Origin: CAZAGD01 sp964484485
GTDB lineage: Bacteria; Desulfobacterota; SM23-61
Assembly: GCA_964484485.1 (NCBI GenBank)
Contig: CAZAGD010000231.1
Span: 1 to 64,000, forward strand
Length of the DNA stretch: 64,000 nt
Direction of reading: 5' to 3'
This document shows, in pieces, positions 26,415-34,966 of the stretch. A program made the translations under genes and the position numbers. The number at the start of each line of letters is the position of its first letter. The first letter of the stretch is position 1. The notes beneath the pieces were generated by a model. The model was not told where the DNA came from. It saw only the letters and a list, made by a program, of their open reading frames with translations, and made no database searches.

Positions 26415-28442
26415 ATGAACGCTGAGCAAGCCCAAAAAAGAATCGCCCAGCTCCGAGAAGAGATCAATTACCATAACTACCGTTATTATGTCCTCGACGA
26501 CCCGATTATTTCTGATGCCGAATATGACCAGCTCATGCGGGAATTAGAAAGCTTGGAAAAACAATTCCCCCAATTTATTACCCCCACTTCGCCAACGCAA
26601 AGAGTGGGCGCCCCTCCTCTGGATAAATTTGAAGAGGTTCGGCATACTATCCCCATGCTCAGCCTGGCCAACGCCTTCGCAGAAGAAGAAGTAAAGGAAT
26701 TCGACAATCGGATAAAACGTTTCTTGGGCACTACTCAGGACATAGAATATTGTGCTGAGCTTAAAATTGATGGAGTGGCCGTGGAGTTAGTCTATGAAGA
26801 TGGTGTTTTTACGGTAGGGTCAACTCGTGGTGATGGCCTGGTAGGCGAGAATGTTACCCAAAATTTAAAAACTATCAAAACCATCCCTCTTTACCTGATC
26901 TTGAAAAAAGGGGAAAAGCCTCCCGCACGCTTGGAAGTGCGGGGAGAGGTGTATCTTCCTCTGCAAGCATTTCGCGAATTAAATCGCCAACGTGAGGAAA
27001 AAGGCGAGCCCCTTTTTGCCAACCCCCGTAATGCGGCCGCAGGTTCGCTCCGCCAGCTCGATTCTTCTATTACCGCCCAAAGACCCCTGGATATCTTTTG
27101 CCACGGTGTCGGGCAGCTGGTGGGTCGATCGGTATCCTCCCATTGGGAACTTTTAAATACTCTGCAAGGCTGGGGTTTTAAAATTAACCCGCATCGGCGC
27201 CTCTGCCCAAATATAGGTGAAGTTCTTAATTACTACTATGAAATGGATGGGCTGCGCGAAAAATTGCCTTATGAAATTGATGGCACGGTAATTAAAGTCA
27301 ATTCCCTGCGTTTACAAGAAGCATTGGGTACTATTGCACGGAGCCCGCGCTGGGCTTTGGCTTTTAAATTTAAACCAAAGCAAGTTACCACCAAAATTCT
27401 AAATATTGAAGTTAATGTAGGACGAACTGGAGCGCTTACCCCCACCGCCATTTTGGAACCCGTAAATATTGGGGGGGTCACGGTAAGTCGAGCTACCCTC
27501 CATAATCAAGATGAAATTGACCGCAAAGACGTACGCATTGGCGATACGGTAATAGTGGAGCGCGCTGGAGATGTAATCCCGGAAATAGTGAAAGTAGTCG
27601 TTGAAAAGCGCACGGGTAAAGAGAAGAAATTTAAAATTCCCGATCAGTGTCCAGTCTGCGGCGCCGAAGTCGACCGCCCCCCGGGGGAAGCTGTCGCTCG
27701 TTGCACGGGCATTGCTTGCCCGGCGAAATTGAAGGAGACGATTATTCACTTTGCCTCCCGCAACGCCATGAATATTGAAGGGTTGGGGGAAAAAATCATA
27801 GAACAGTTAGTCGACCGTGGTTTGGTTAAAGATTATGCTGATCTTTATGACCTGAATATGGAAAAGATGCTCACCTTGGAAAGGATGGGGGAAAAATTAG
27901 CCTCCAATATCCTCACCTCCATCGCCAACAGCAAAAAGACTACTTTGGATAAGTTGATTTATGCTTTGGGAATTTTACATGTAGGTGAACACATAGCTAA
28001 AATCTTGGCCCAGGAATTTTCTACCTTGGATGAGTTGGCCCAAGCGTCTAAGGAAAGACTCACTCAAATAAAAGGCATCGGTCCGGAAATCGCTTCCTCG
28101 ATTGTCAAATTCTTCAGTCAGAAGGCCAATCAACGAGTGCTGCAGAAATTGAAAGAGAAAGGGGTGGAATATGCACCTTTAACTCGGCCAAAGAGGGCAG
28201 CTGCTCAGAAATTGGCCGGAAAAGTCTTTGTCTTCACGGGAGCCTTAAGAAATATGAGTCGGCAAGAAGCAGAAGCTAAGGTAGAAGAATTGGGAGGAAA
28301 AGCTTCATCTTCGGTAAGCAAGAAGACAGATTATGTAGTAGTCGGAGAAGAGCCGGGTTCTAAATATGAGAAGGCCAAAGCCTTGGGCTTAAAGATTATT
28401 ACCGAAGATGAATTTCGGCAGTTGATTGCGGAAAGTAGGTGA
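26415..28442 (+). CDS. ligA: NAD-dependent DNA ligase
   Basis: Seals nicks in replication and repair using NAD. 675 residues, full length. The Ia domain binds NAD (residues 1-70, HNYRYYVLDDP), the adenylation domain holds the active Lys117 in AELKIDG, followed by SPRWALAFKFKP and GRTGALTPTAIL. Then the four-Cys zinc finger (CPVCGAEVDR...CTGIACPAK), helix-hairpin-helix repeats (about 490-590) and a C-terminal BRCT domain (AGKVFVFTGALRNMSRQEAE). AAGAAAGGAG lies 12 nt before the ATG. acyP follows after 6 bp. Confidence 0.98.
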   Translation: MNAEQAQKRIAQLREEINYHNYRYYVLDDPIISDAEYDQLMRELESLEKQFPQFITPTSPTQRVGAPPLDKFEEVRHTIPMLSLANAFAEEEVKEFDNRIKRFLGTTQDIEYCAELKIDGVAVELVYEDGVFTVGSTRGDGLVGENVTQNLKTIKTIPLYLILKKGEKPPARLEVRGEVYLPLQAFRELNRQREEKGEPLFANPRNAAAGSLRQLDSSITAQRPLDIFCHGVGQLVGRSVSSHWELLNTLQGWGFKINPHRRLCPNIGEVLNYYYEMDGLREKLPYEIDGTVIKVNSLRLQEALGTIARSPRWALAFKFKPKQVTTKILNIEVNVGRTGALTPTAILEPVNIGGVTVSRATLHNQDEIDRKDVRIGDTVIVERAGDVIPEIVKVVVEKRTGKEKKFKIPDQCPVCGAEVDRPPGEAVARCTGIACPAKLKETIIHFASRNAMNIEGLGEKIIEQLVDRGLVKDYADLYDLNMEKMLTLERMGEKLASNILTSIANSKKTTLDKLIYALGILHVGEHIAKILAQEFSTLDELAQASKERLTQIKGIGPEIASSIVKFFSQKANQRVLQKLKEKGVEYAPLTRPKRAAAQKLAGKVFVFTGALRNMSRQEAEAKVEELGGKASSSVSKKTDYVVVGEEPGSKYEKAKALGLKIITEDEFRQLIAESR

Positions 28443-28448
28443 GCATTT

Positions 28449-28727
28449 ATGGCTAAAAAACGGGTTAAGCTTCTAATTAAAGGACTCGTGCAAGGAGTAA
28501 ATTTTCGGTATTATACGCAACGGGAAGCCCGCAAATACAACTTAACTGGCTGGGTGCGTAATCTACCTGATGGTTCGGTAGGCGCTTTATTGGAAGGAGA
28601 AGAGCAAGATGTAGAAGCCATGATCCAGTGGTGCCGGCATGGGCCACCTTCTGCTCGCGTTACGGAATTAATTGTGCAACCGGAAGAATATAAGGGGGAA
28701 TTCCAGTCCTTTTCTATCTTATACTAA
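28449..28727 (+). CDS. acyP: Acylphosphatase
   Basis: Hydrolyses acyl phosphates such as acetyl phosphate. 92 residues, the usual size. The catalytic Arg20 (KGLVQGVNFRYYTQREA) and Asn38 (GWVRNLPDGSV) are both present. It follows ligA by 6 bp and is probably co-transcribed with it. Confidence 0.95.
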   Translation: MAKKRVKLLIKGLVQGVNFRYYTQREARKYNLTGWVRNLPDGSVGALLEGEEQDVEAMIQWCRHGPPSARVTELIVQPEEYKGEFQSFSILY

Positions 28728-28766
28728 TAGCTGTCGGGGATCGCCAACGGCCGGACACCAGCTTTC

Positions 28767-28913
28767 ATGAATGCTTTTATTTTTTTAATCATTTGCTTAA
28801 TAGCTCAGATTTTGATAGCTCTTTGGCTAGTCATCTATCTCCTCTGGCAGAAAAAGAAAGGAAATAGAAAAGGCAAAAATTCGCCTCCGCCAGCAGTAGA
28901 TAATCCGTCGTGA
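28767..28913 (+). CDS. Small single-span membrane peptide
   Basis: 48 residues: an N-terminal hydrophobic helix (AFIFLIICLIAQILIALWLV and on to residue ~28) followed by a basic, Pro-ending tail (QKKKGNRKGKN...PPPAV). The ribosome site is weak. It lies 39 bp after acyP and ends 8 bp before the convergent KOW-like gene. Composition is that of a real membrane peptide, but function is unknown and the call is tentative. Confidence 0.5.
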   Translation: MNAFIFLIICLIAQILIALWLVIYLLWQKKKGNRKGKNSPPPAVDNPS

Positions 28914-28921
28914 TTATACTT

Positions 28922-29155
28922 CTATTTTTTTTCTTCTCCTTTCTCTTTTACTTCTTTAGGCTTTTCTTTTTTCTTTTCTTTCTTTTTCTCTTTTTTAATT
29001 TTGCCTTCTAATTCGGCAATTGGTCTTATGACAATTTTTCCCGGATGACGGGGGAAATCAACTTTTAGATAAACTTTTTTGGGAAAAACCTTTACGACTA
29101 CGCCCTCTTTTTCTTCTCCGGCAAATGAAAATTTTACTTTGTCACCCACATTCAT
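28922..29155 (-). CDS. Small KOW/SH3-like protein with Lys-rich tail
   Basis: 77 residues. The first 50 form a beta-barrel-like stretch (NVGDKVKFSFAGEEKEGVVV and KVYLKVDFPRHPGKIVIRPI) resembling KOW/SH3-type nucleic-acid or translation-factor modules. The tail is a charged Lys/Glu repeat (KKEKKKEKPKEVKEKGEEKK). GGGGAGG lies 7 nt before the ATG. Not recognised as any named protein; nucleic-acid binding is inferred. It ends next to the convergent membrane peptide. Confidence 0.68.
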   Translation of the reverse strand: MNVGDKVKFSFAGEEKEGVVVKVFPKKVYLKVDFPRHPGKIVIRPIAELEGKIKKEKKKEKKKEKPKEVKEKGEEKK

Positions 29156-29222
29156 ACTTCAACCTCCCCACCTAAATTTTTCTTTGGACAACTTTTCCTT
29201 GACCTTCGCCTTTTTTCTAAGT

Positions 29223-29462
29223 TATTACTCGGAGCAATTAAATATTTACAGCTATCAATCTTATCTTACTCCGTGGTCTGGCTTTATCGAGTTTCCTCAA
29301 TGAAATTGGGTCGTAATTACACATAAGAAATAAAACCAATTGCGGCAAGGGACAAGCCCTTGCCCTACGTTTGAGATTTTTTTTAATTTCTCGTAGGGCA
29401 AGCCCTTGGGGCTTGCCGAACCACGCATGAAGATGTCGTTTATTTTATGCTCCCATTAATAA
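29223..29462. repeat. 240-bp dispersed repeat, copy B
   Basis: Second copy of the element at 8898-9133, in the same orientation. The inner arms GGCAAGGGACAAGCCCTTGC... (29344-29369) and ...GCAAGCCCTTGGGGCTTGCC (29392-29417) pair imperfectly to form a hairpin of about 26 bp. It fills the first part of the 700-bp gap before the ABC-transporter operon. Confidence 0.85.
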
Positions 29463-29549
29463 ATATATAAAGTTATTCTCTTTCTCTTTATTATTTTCCC
29501 ATAACATGGCTCCCCAATTTTAGGCAAGGGAAAATTAGCTTAAAAAGAA

Positions 29550-29614
29550 CCAGGACCTCATTTTATCGCGCCTCTCTCTTTCCGGGGCGAATTGCCAAAG
29601 CGATCGCCGGTCAG
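29550..29614 (+). repeat. Divergent copy of the ~85-bp repeat family
   Basis: GACCTCATTTTATCGCG, CCTCTCTCTTTCCGGGGCG and a closing GCGATCGCCGGTCAG follow the order of the ~85-bp family at 50634 and 52244. It ends 12 bp before the -35 of the ABC-operon promoter. Confidence 0.5.
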
Positions 29615-29626
29615 TTGAAATTAATA

Positions 29627-29656
29627 TTGACACCATTTAAGTGTCTAAGATATTAT
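29627..29656 (+). promoter_or_regulatory. Promoter of the ABC-transporter operon
   Basis: Perfect TTGACA (29627-29632), 18-bp spacer, TATTAT (29651-29656). It gives a leader of about 190 nt before the binding-protein gene. No known riboswitch was recognised in the leader, which holds short AT-rich runs only. Confidence 0.65.
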
Positions 29657-29853
29657 CAATATCGAAAAAAAAGCGCGCGTAACAAATCGGCTAAATTTTT
29701 TTATTTATTTTCATGCTCAGAAAATTTCTTCCAAGCTACTTTTTAGCCTATCAGATTAACTTGATATATCGTCTCCTTCCTAAGGAATTTTCATGAAGGA
29801 ATAAATGACAAAAAAAATTAATAATTCCCGTATTAGGGGTAGAAAGGAGATCT

Positions 29854-31164
29854 ATGATGAAAAAGAAATTTTTTAGGGGGCGGATAATTTTAATTACTAT
29901 CTTTTTGTTTTTCTGCTCGGCCTTAATGGGCGAGGCCCAGGCCCAAAAAGAAAAAATAGGCTGGGTAGGACCTATTTACAAAGAGCTTTCGGACAGTTTA
30001 ATGAAGGGGTTTAAAGACTATTATAAAAAGACTTACGGAAAGGACATTGAAATCACTTTTATTAGACCAGGAGGCTGGCCTGTCTGTGTAGATAAAGTTC
30101 GGGCTTGGAAGGGCAAACCAGATGCCGATATTTTCTTGGGGGCGGGGGCGCCAGCCCATGAAATTCTCAAAAAAGAAGGGTTAATCGTTCCTTACAAATT
30201 AAAAGAGTGGGAGGTCATTCCCGATAAGTGGCAGGGCATGAAAGTAAAAGATGAAGGCTATTATTGGGCTTGTTTTGCTCCTTGGATTGTGACCAATCTT
30301 TATAATGAAAAGGTGCTCAAAGTTTTGAAACTCCCTCCCCCAAAAACTTGGAAAGAATTATTGAACCCAATTTACCGCGAATTAATAGTGCAGACTCTGC
30401 CCTATGCTTCGGGTACCCAACATGAAGCAGTGGAAATTCATTTGCAAACTTTCGGAGTGAAAGAAGGGTGGGCTTATAATCGGCTCTTGGCTGCTCAATT
30501 AGCCAGATTTTCTACCGGAAGTGTTGATACTACGCATATCGTTAGCCGGGGAGAAGTTCCTATTGGCCTTGCTCAGCCGCAGATGAATGCCATGGTGGCT
30601 CGCAAAGATGGTTATCCTGTGCGGGACCTGCTTCCTGATAAGACCATTTTGGTTCCGGAAGCTGTGGCTATGCTCAAAAACGCTCCCAACGAGGCTAATG
30701 CTAAAATTTTCTTGGATTGGCTATTTAGTATGGCCGGCCAAAAATATGTTCTCGAAGGAGGCTATTTCACGGCCCGCAAAGACATTAAATTTACCGCGTG
30801 GGAAAAGGAAGGCGTGGCCATGGCCAAACATGCTCGAGAGGCTTTGGGCGTGGATTCGTTTTGGGACCTGAAAGTCGGCTTTGTCAATTATGATTTGGAT
30901 TTAGCGGCCAAGAGGTGGGATGAAGTTAACCGCTATTACGAATACGAAATATACCGGAAATGGCGCGAGCTAAAGAGTAGCCTCTTCTTGATCGAAGAAG
31001 TGGAAGGAGAAATAGCCGCCGCCAAGAAGAAAGGAGTAGACGTCCAAAAGGCAGAAGCGAAAATCAAAGAGGCTAGAAACCTTTTTGAATTTGAAGGCCA
31101 ATATGCCCAAGCAAGGCTTACGGCCTCCGAAGCACGATCATTATTAGTTAGTGGTTCTCGTTGA
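29854..31164 (+). CDS. ABC-transporter substrate-binding protein (iron-type)
   Basis: 436 residues. A signal peptide (Lys-Arg-rich start, LITIFLFFCSALMG core, cleavage after AQA) exports it. The body is a type II periplasmic binding fold of the FbpA/AfuA or thiamine/phosphonate kind, with KPDADIFLGAGAPAHEILKK, WKELLNPIYRELIVQTLPYA and ANAKIFLDWLFSMAGQKYVL. The last ~70 residues (from about 365) form a charged helical extension not usual in this family. An alternative ATG at 29857 has better spacing (7 nt) to AAAGGAG. First gene of an importer with permease, ATPase and an RraA-like protein; the ligand is unclear. Confidence 0.88.
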   Translation: MMKKKFFRGRIILITIFLFFCSALMGEAQAQKEKIGWVGPIYKELSDSLMKGFKDYYKKTYGKDIEITFIRPGGWPVCVDKVRAWKGKPDADIFLGAGAPAHEILKKEGLIVPYKLKEWEVIPDKWQGMKVKDEGYYWACFAPWIVTNLYNEKVLKVLKLPPPKTWKELLNPIYRELIVQTLPYASGTQHEAVEIHLQTFGVKEGWAYNRLLAAQLARFSTGSVDTTHIVSRGEVPIGLAQPQMNAMVARKDGYPVRDLLPDKTILVPEAVAMLKNAPNEANAKIFLDWLFSMAGQKYVLEGGYFTARKDIKFTAWEKEGVAMAKHAREALGVDSFWDLKVGFVNYDLDLAAKRWDEVNRYYEYEIYRKWRELKSSLFLIEEVEGEIAAAKKKGVDVQKAEAKIKEARNLFEFEGQYAQARLTASEARSLLVSGSR

Positions 31165-31264
31165 GCACTGAGCTAATTTGACAAAAAGCCGCCATTGAGC
31201 AGCTTAAATTTAGTTAACGAGGCTGGGGGGCTGAAAATCAGCCTCTCAGCAAAGGATAATAATT

Positions 31265-32947
31265 ATGTCTCGAGGGAATGTCTTTCTCTCTTTAGTCTTA
31301 TGGCTCATCTTGGCTCTTTTGGTCATTTATCCCCTCTCCTTCTTAATCTTAGAGAGCTTTAAAATAGCGGGTACTAACCAATTCGGTATAAAAAATTACC
31401 TGGATTTTTTTAAAGACCCCTATTACCTAAAAACTTTTACTAATACCTTATTTTTGGGAGTACTGGTTCTATTAGCTACTACTCTCTTAGGATTACCCTT
31501 AGCTTATATCCTGGCCAGGTATAGATTAAAAGGAAAAACTATCTTAACGGCCCTGATCCTATTGCCCATAGTCTTACCCGCTTACGCGGGAGCTTTTGCC
31601 TTGATTGTTTTTTTCGGCAAACAAGGCACAGTTAATTTACTTCTCTTAGAATGGGGCTTGATCAGTAAGCCCATAAATTTTATATACGGACTCCATGGTT
31701 TAGTCTTTATCCAAACTTTACATCTGCTTCCTTTTATTGTCCTTAGTCTATCAGCAGGCTTTACGAATATTGACCCTTCTTTGGAAGAAGCGGCGGAAGT
31801 AGAAGGGGCCCGGGGTTTTAAAAGGTTCTTGACCATTACTCTTCCCCTTTGTACCCCCAATTACCTCGCGGGAGCGGTCATCGTTTTTTTATGGCCCTTT
31901 ACCGATTGGTTAACTCCTTTGATCTTTGGCCTAATCGACTTTCTGCCCTCTATAGCTTATATCAATATTGCCTATCACTTCACCGATATGTATCGCAAAT
32001 ATATCGGTATTGTCTCTGTGGTTGTTTCTTCAGTAATTTGTGTCGCTATATTTTTAATCTCCAAAAGATGGGTGGAAAAGAAAAAATACACTTCCCTTTC
32101 TAAAGGCACAACTTTGGAAGGAAGAATAATTGAGCCCGGGATATTTATCACCATTCTTTCGTATGCCTATATGGTGTTTATCGCTCTCTTAGTTCTGCTC
32201 ATTCCCACGGTCCTCGGTTTATCTGCTTTTTCGCGAAGATGGGTATTGCAACCATTTCCTACTTACTGGACTTTGGATAACTTCCGCCTAATTTTCCTGG
32301 AAAGTCCCTTATTGTTGAAGAACTCTTTTGTCTTCAGTGGAGTCGCCCTTATTTTTGGAATTATCTTTGGATTGCCCGCTGCTTATTTAATAACCCGCAC
32401 CAAAGTAAGGGGTAAAGAAGCTCTTGATTTTGTTATCACCCTCATGCTGGCCTTCCCCGGCATCGCCGTAGGTGTAAGCTATTTATTGGCTTTTTGGGAA
32501 GGAATTCCTCTGGCCACGCACTGGATTATCATGCCCCTCTCTTTATTTGTCCGCCGTCTCCCGTACTTTCTGCGCATGGCCCATGCTTCTTATTTACAGC
32601 TTGATATCTCGCTGGAAGAAGCTGCGGAAGTCTCGGGGGCCAATAAGTTACGGACCTTTTTTAATATCTCTTTGCCTCTCCTCCTCAAAGGCGTCTTCGT
32701 CGGCGTGGTTATGTTCTTCATCATGGCCTTCCAAGAAATCTCTACGGCCATCTTCCTTTATCGAGGAGGTTGGGAGACTTTACCCATTGGCATTTATTTA
32801 AACTGGCATCGGGGCATGGAATTTGGTATTGCCGGAGCTATGGCTTTTCTAATGATCGTGATTATCTTTATCCTGCTGATTATTATCTCCAGAATAGGAG
32901 GAGGAATTTTAGGAGCCGCTTGGGGTTCATCTGGAGGGAGGTATTAG
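31265..32947 (+). CDS. Fused ABC-transporter permease (FbpB-type)
   Basis: 560 residues, two copies of the binding-protein-dependent permease domain, about six membrane helices each. Each half carries the EAA loop that docks on the ATPase: SLEEAAEVEGARGFKRFLTI in the first and SLEEAAEVSGANKLRTFFNI in the second. This doubled layout is typical of FbpB/ThiP permeases. The stop TAG is directly followed by the ATPase ATG. Confidence 0.93.
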   Translation: MSRGNVFLSLVLWLILALLVIYPLSFLILESFKIAGTNQFGIKNYLDFFKDPYYLKTFTNTLFLGVLVLLATTLLGLPLAYILARYRLKGKTILTALILLPIVLPAYAGAFALIVFFGKQGTVNLLLLEWGLISKPINFIYGLHGLVFIQTLHLLPFIVLSLSAGFTNIDPSLEEAAEVEGARGFKRFLTITLPLCTPNYLAGAVIVFLWPFTDWLTPLIFGLIDFLPSIAYINIAYHFTDMYRKYIGIVSVVVSSVICVAIFLISKRWVEKKKYTSLSKGTTLEGRIIEPGIFITILSYAYMVFIALLVLLIPTVLGLSAFSRRWVLQPFPTYWTLDNFRLIFLESPLLLKNSFVFSGVALIFGIIFGLPAAYLITRTKVRGKEALDFVITLMLAFPGIAVGVSYLLAFWEGIPLATHWIIMPLSLFVRRLPYFLRMAHASYLQLDISLEEAAEVSGANKLRTFFNISLPLLLKGVFVGVVMFFIMAFQEISTAIFLYRGGWETLPIGIYLNWHRGMEFGIAGAMAFLMIVIIFILLIIISRIGGGILGAAWGSSGGRY

Positions 32948-34030
32948 ATGGCCTTCATCGAGATCAGGAAACTCTTTAAAAAATTTGGCAAAGTAATTGC
33001 TGTTAATAATGTAGACTTGGAAATACAAAAAGGAGAAATACTGACTCTTCTTGGCCCCAGCGGATGCGGCAAGACCACTACTCTGCGCTGTATAGCTGGA
33101 TTAGAGAAGCCAGATGCGGGAGATGTGATTATCGATGGCCAACCGATGTTCTCCCAAGGATTCATTCCGCCAGCCAAAAGAGAAATTGGTATGGTATTCC
33201 AAAATTATGCCGTCTGGCCGCATATGCGGGTCTTTGATAACATAGCTTACGGCCTCAAACTTCAGAAACTCCCCGCCGCCACTATCAAAGAGAAAGTGAC
33301 TGAGATACTTGCTTCGGTTGACCTAGCCGGATTAGGCGATAGATACCCAGGACAGCTCAGCGGTGGCCAGCAGCAAAGAGTGGCCTTGGCCAGAGCTTTG
33401 GTCAGAAATCCTAAAGTTCTCCTCCTCGATGAACCGCTAAGTAATCTAGATGCCAAACTTCGAGAAAAGATGCGCTTTGAGATAAAAAGCTTGGTCCGGC
33501 GGATGCATATAACTACTGTTTACGTTACTCACGACCAAGCTGAAGCTATGGTCATATCTGACCGGATTGCCGTAATGGATAAAGGGAATATAGTTCAAGT
33601 AGGCTCTCCTGAAGAAATTTACAAGCGACCTGCTTCGAGATTTGTCGCTGATTTTATCGGCACCACTAATTTCATTGCAGGAGAGGTAGCCCAAATTCTT
33701 CCTGATAGAGGGCTAGTGTACATGCATACTGAATTCAAACAAAAGTTGCTTTGTCGAGTTCTGGACTCTGCTATGGCTAATTTACACCAAAAAGTCCAGG
33801 CCTCTATCCGCCCGGAGGATATAGAAGTTTTCCAGGAACCGCCAAAAGGGAGAGAAAACATATTCAAAGGAACTATCATGCACAGGGCCTATTTGGGGAA
33901 TTTCCTTTATCTATTCGTCCATGTGGACAGTACTTTAATCAGGGCACAAGCCTCTTATAATGTAACCGCCAAAGAAGGAGAAGAAATCTTTATCTTTCTT
34001 AATCCCGAAAAGTGTCTCATTTTGCCATAG
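32948..34030 (+). CDS. ABC-transporter ATPase (FbpC/PotA-type)
   Basis: 360 residues. Walker A GPSGCGKTT at 36-44, Q-loop in GMVFQNYAVWPHM, signature LSGGQQQRVALARAL, Walker B VLLLDEPLSNLD, H-loop VYVTHDQAEAM. A C-terminal TOBE-like regulatory domain (about 240-355) places it in the CUT1/iron/spermidine group of importers. The ATG abuts the permease stop. It powers uptake through the fused permease. Confidence 0.96.
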   Translation: MAFIEIRKLFKKFGKVIAVNNVDLEIQKGEILTLLGPSGCGKTTTLRCIAGLEKPDAGDVIIDGQPMFSQGFIPPAKREIGMVFQNYAVWPHMRVFDNIAYGLKLQKLPAATIKEKVTEILASVDLAGLGDRYPGQLSGGQQQRVALARALVRNPKVLLLDEPLSNLDAKLREKMRFEIKSLVRRMHITTVYVTHDQAEAMVISDRIAVMDKGNIVQVGSPEEIYKRPASRFVADFIGTTNFIAGEVAQILPDRGLVYMHTEFKQKLLCRVLDSAMANLHQKVQASIRPEDIEVFQEPPKGRENIFKGTIMHRAYLGNFLYLFVHVDSTLIRAQASYNVTAKEGEEIFIFLNPEKCLILP

Positions 34031-34042
34031 AGGAGGTATGGG

Positions 34043-34936
34043 ATGGGTAAAATAACTTATGCGGAACTTATGGCTGATAGGCGCCTACGCCAGGCCATCT
34101 CTATCATTAACTCTGCTTACGCCAGCGACAGTCTCGATCGTTTAGGTATCCAAAAGCCGGGGTCCACCTGCTATTACCTACCCATGGATATTAGATATTT
34201 GGCCGGCGCGGAGGCCGATCCTCAACGTCGAGTTTTTGGGGTCATCCATACGGCCGCTTTCCGGATTGTTCAAGACCCCGATGACCCAGATTATAAATCC
34301 AACCCTTATAAAGGAGAGATCGCATTTATCCGCACTTTGCAACCCGGTGACGTAGCCGTGATCGACACACCCATAAACCAATCTTTCTCCACCTCGGCCG
34401 AGAATGAAAAGAAATGTGGCGGGGTTTGGGGTGGCTTACTTACGGCTTTAGCTATGTCCTATGGCGCTTTAGGGGCGGTAATCAACGGACCTATTAGGGA
34501 TACAAACCAGATCAACAGTTATTTCCGGAAGAAGCCCTTTGACGCCCGTTCGGCCAAATCTCTAAAGAAAGTATTAGGGAAAAAGTCATCTCTGGCTAAT
34601 ATGCGTCGGGTCCGCCGTGCCCTACTACTTAGAGAAAAATTTCCCATATATGGTACAGGAACTCTGCCCACAGATTCGGCCTTCCGTACGGAAGCCTACT
34701 CTGTTGGTGAACCGCTTAAGATCGGGAACGTAGTCATCCATGATCGGGATTTTATTATTGCGGACAATGATGGCCAAGTAGTGATTCCCAACGAAACAAT
34801 TCGGGATGTCTTGGAAAAAGTTTTAGAAATTGATGCGGGGGATCGAGATGTCTGGGCTGATGCTTTAATCCGTCTGGCCGGATTTCATAAAGATTCTATA
34901 GATGAGATCGTCGCCCGCCACGGAGGCCACCTCTGA
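34043..34936 (+). CDS. RraA-family protein with internal insertion
   Basis: 297 residues, longer than the 233-residue paralog at 8132. Conserved: LTALAMSYGALGAVINGPIR followed by D (the Arg-Asp pair), then, after a basic ~50-residue insertion (RKKPFDARSAKSLKKVLGKK and on), PIYGTGTLPTDSAF and VGEPLKIGNVVIHDRDFIIA. The insertion splits the RraA fold between two of its strands. GAGGAGG precedes the ATG. It is the fourth gene of the ABC operon, suggesting an aldolase or hydro-lyase step on the imported compound (inference). Confidence 0.85.
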   Translation: MGKITYAELMADRRLRQAISIINSAYASDSLDRLGIQKPGSTCYYLPMDIRYLAGAEADPQRRVFGVIHTAAFRIVQDPDDPDYKSNPYKGEIAFIRTLQPGDVAVIDTPINQSFSTSAENEKKCGGVWGGLLTALAMSYGALGAVINGPIRDTNQINSYFRKKPFDARSAKSLKKVLGKKSSLANMRRVRRALLLREKFPIYGTGTLPTDSAFRTEAYSVGEPLKIGNVVIHDRDFIIADNDGQVVIPNETIRDVLEKVLEIDAGDRDVWADALIRLAGFHKDSIDEIVARHGGHL

Positions 34937-34966
34937 TTATTTTTCGCCCCGCAGTTTTTTTATTTA

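Noticed and set aside
29079..29303. 74-residue plus-strand frame over the KOW-like gene and repeat B
   Set aside because: It lies antisense to a better-supported gene and extends into a dispersed repeat.
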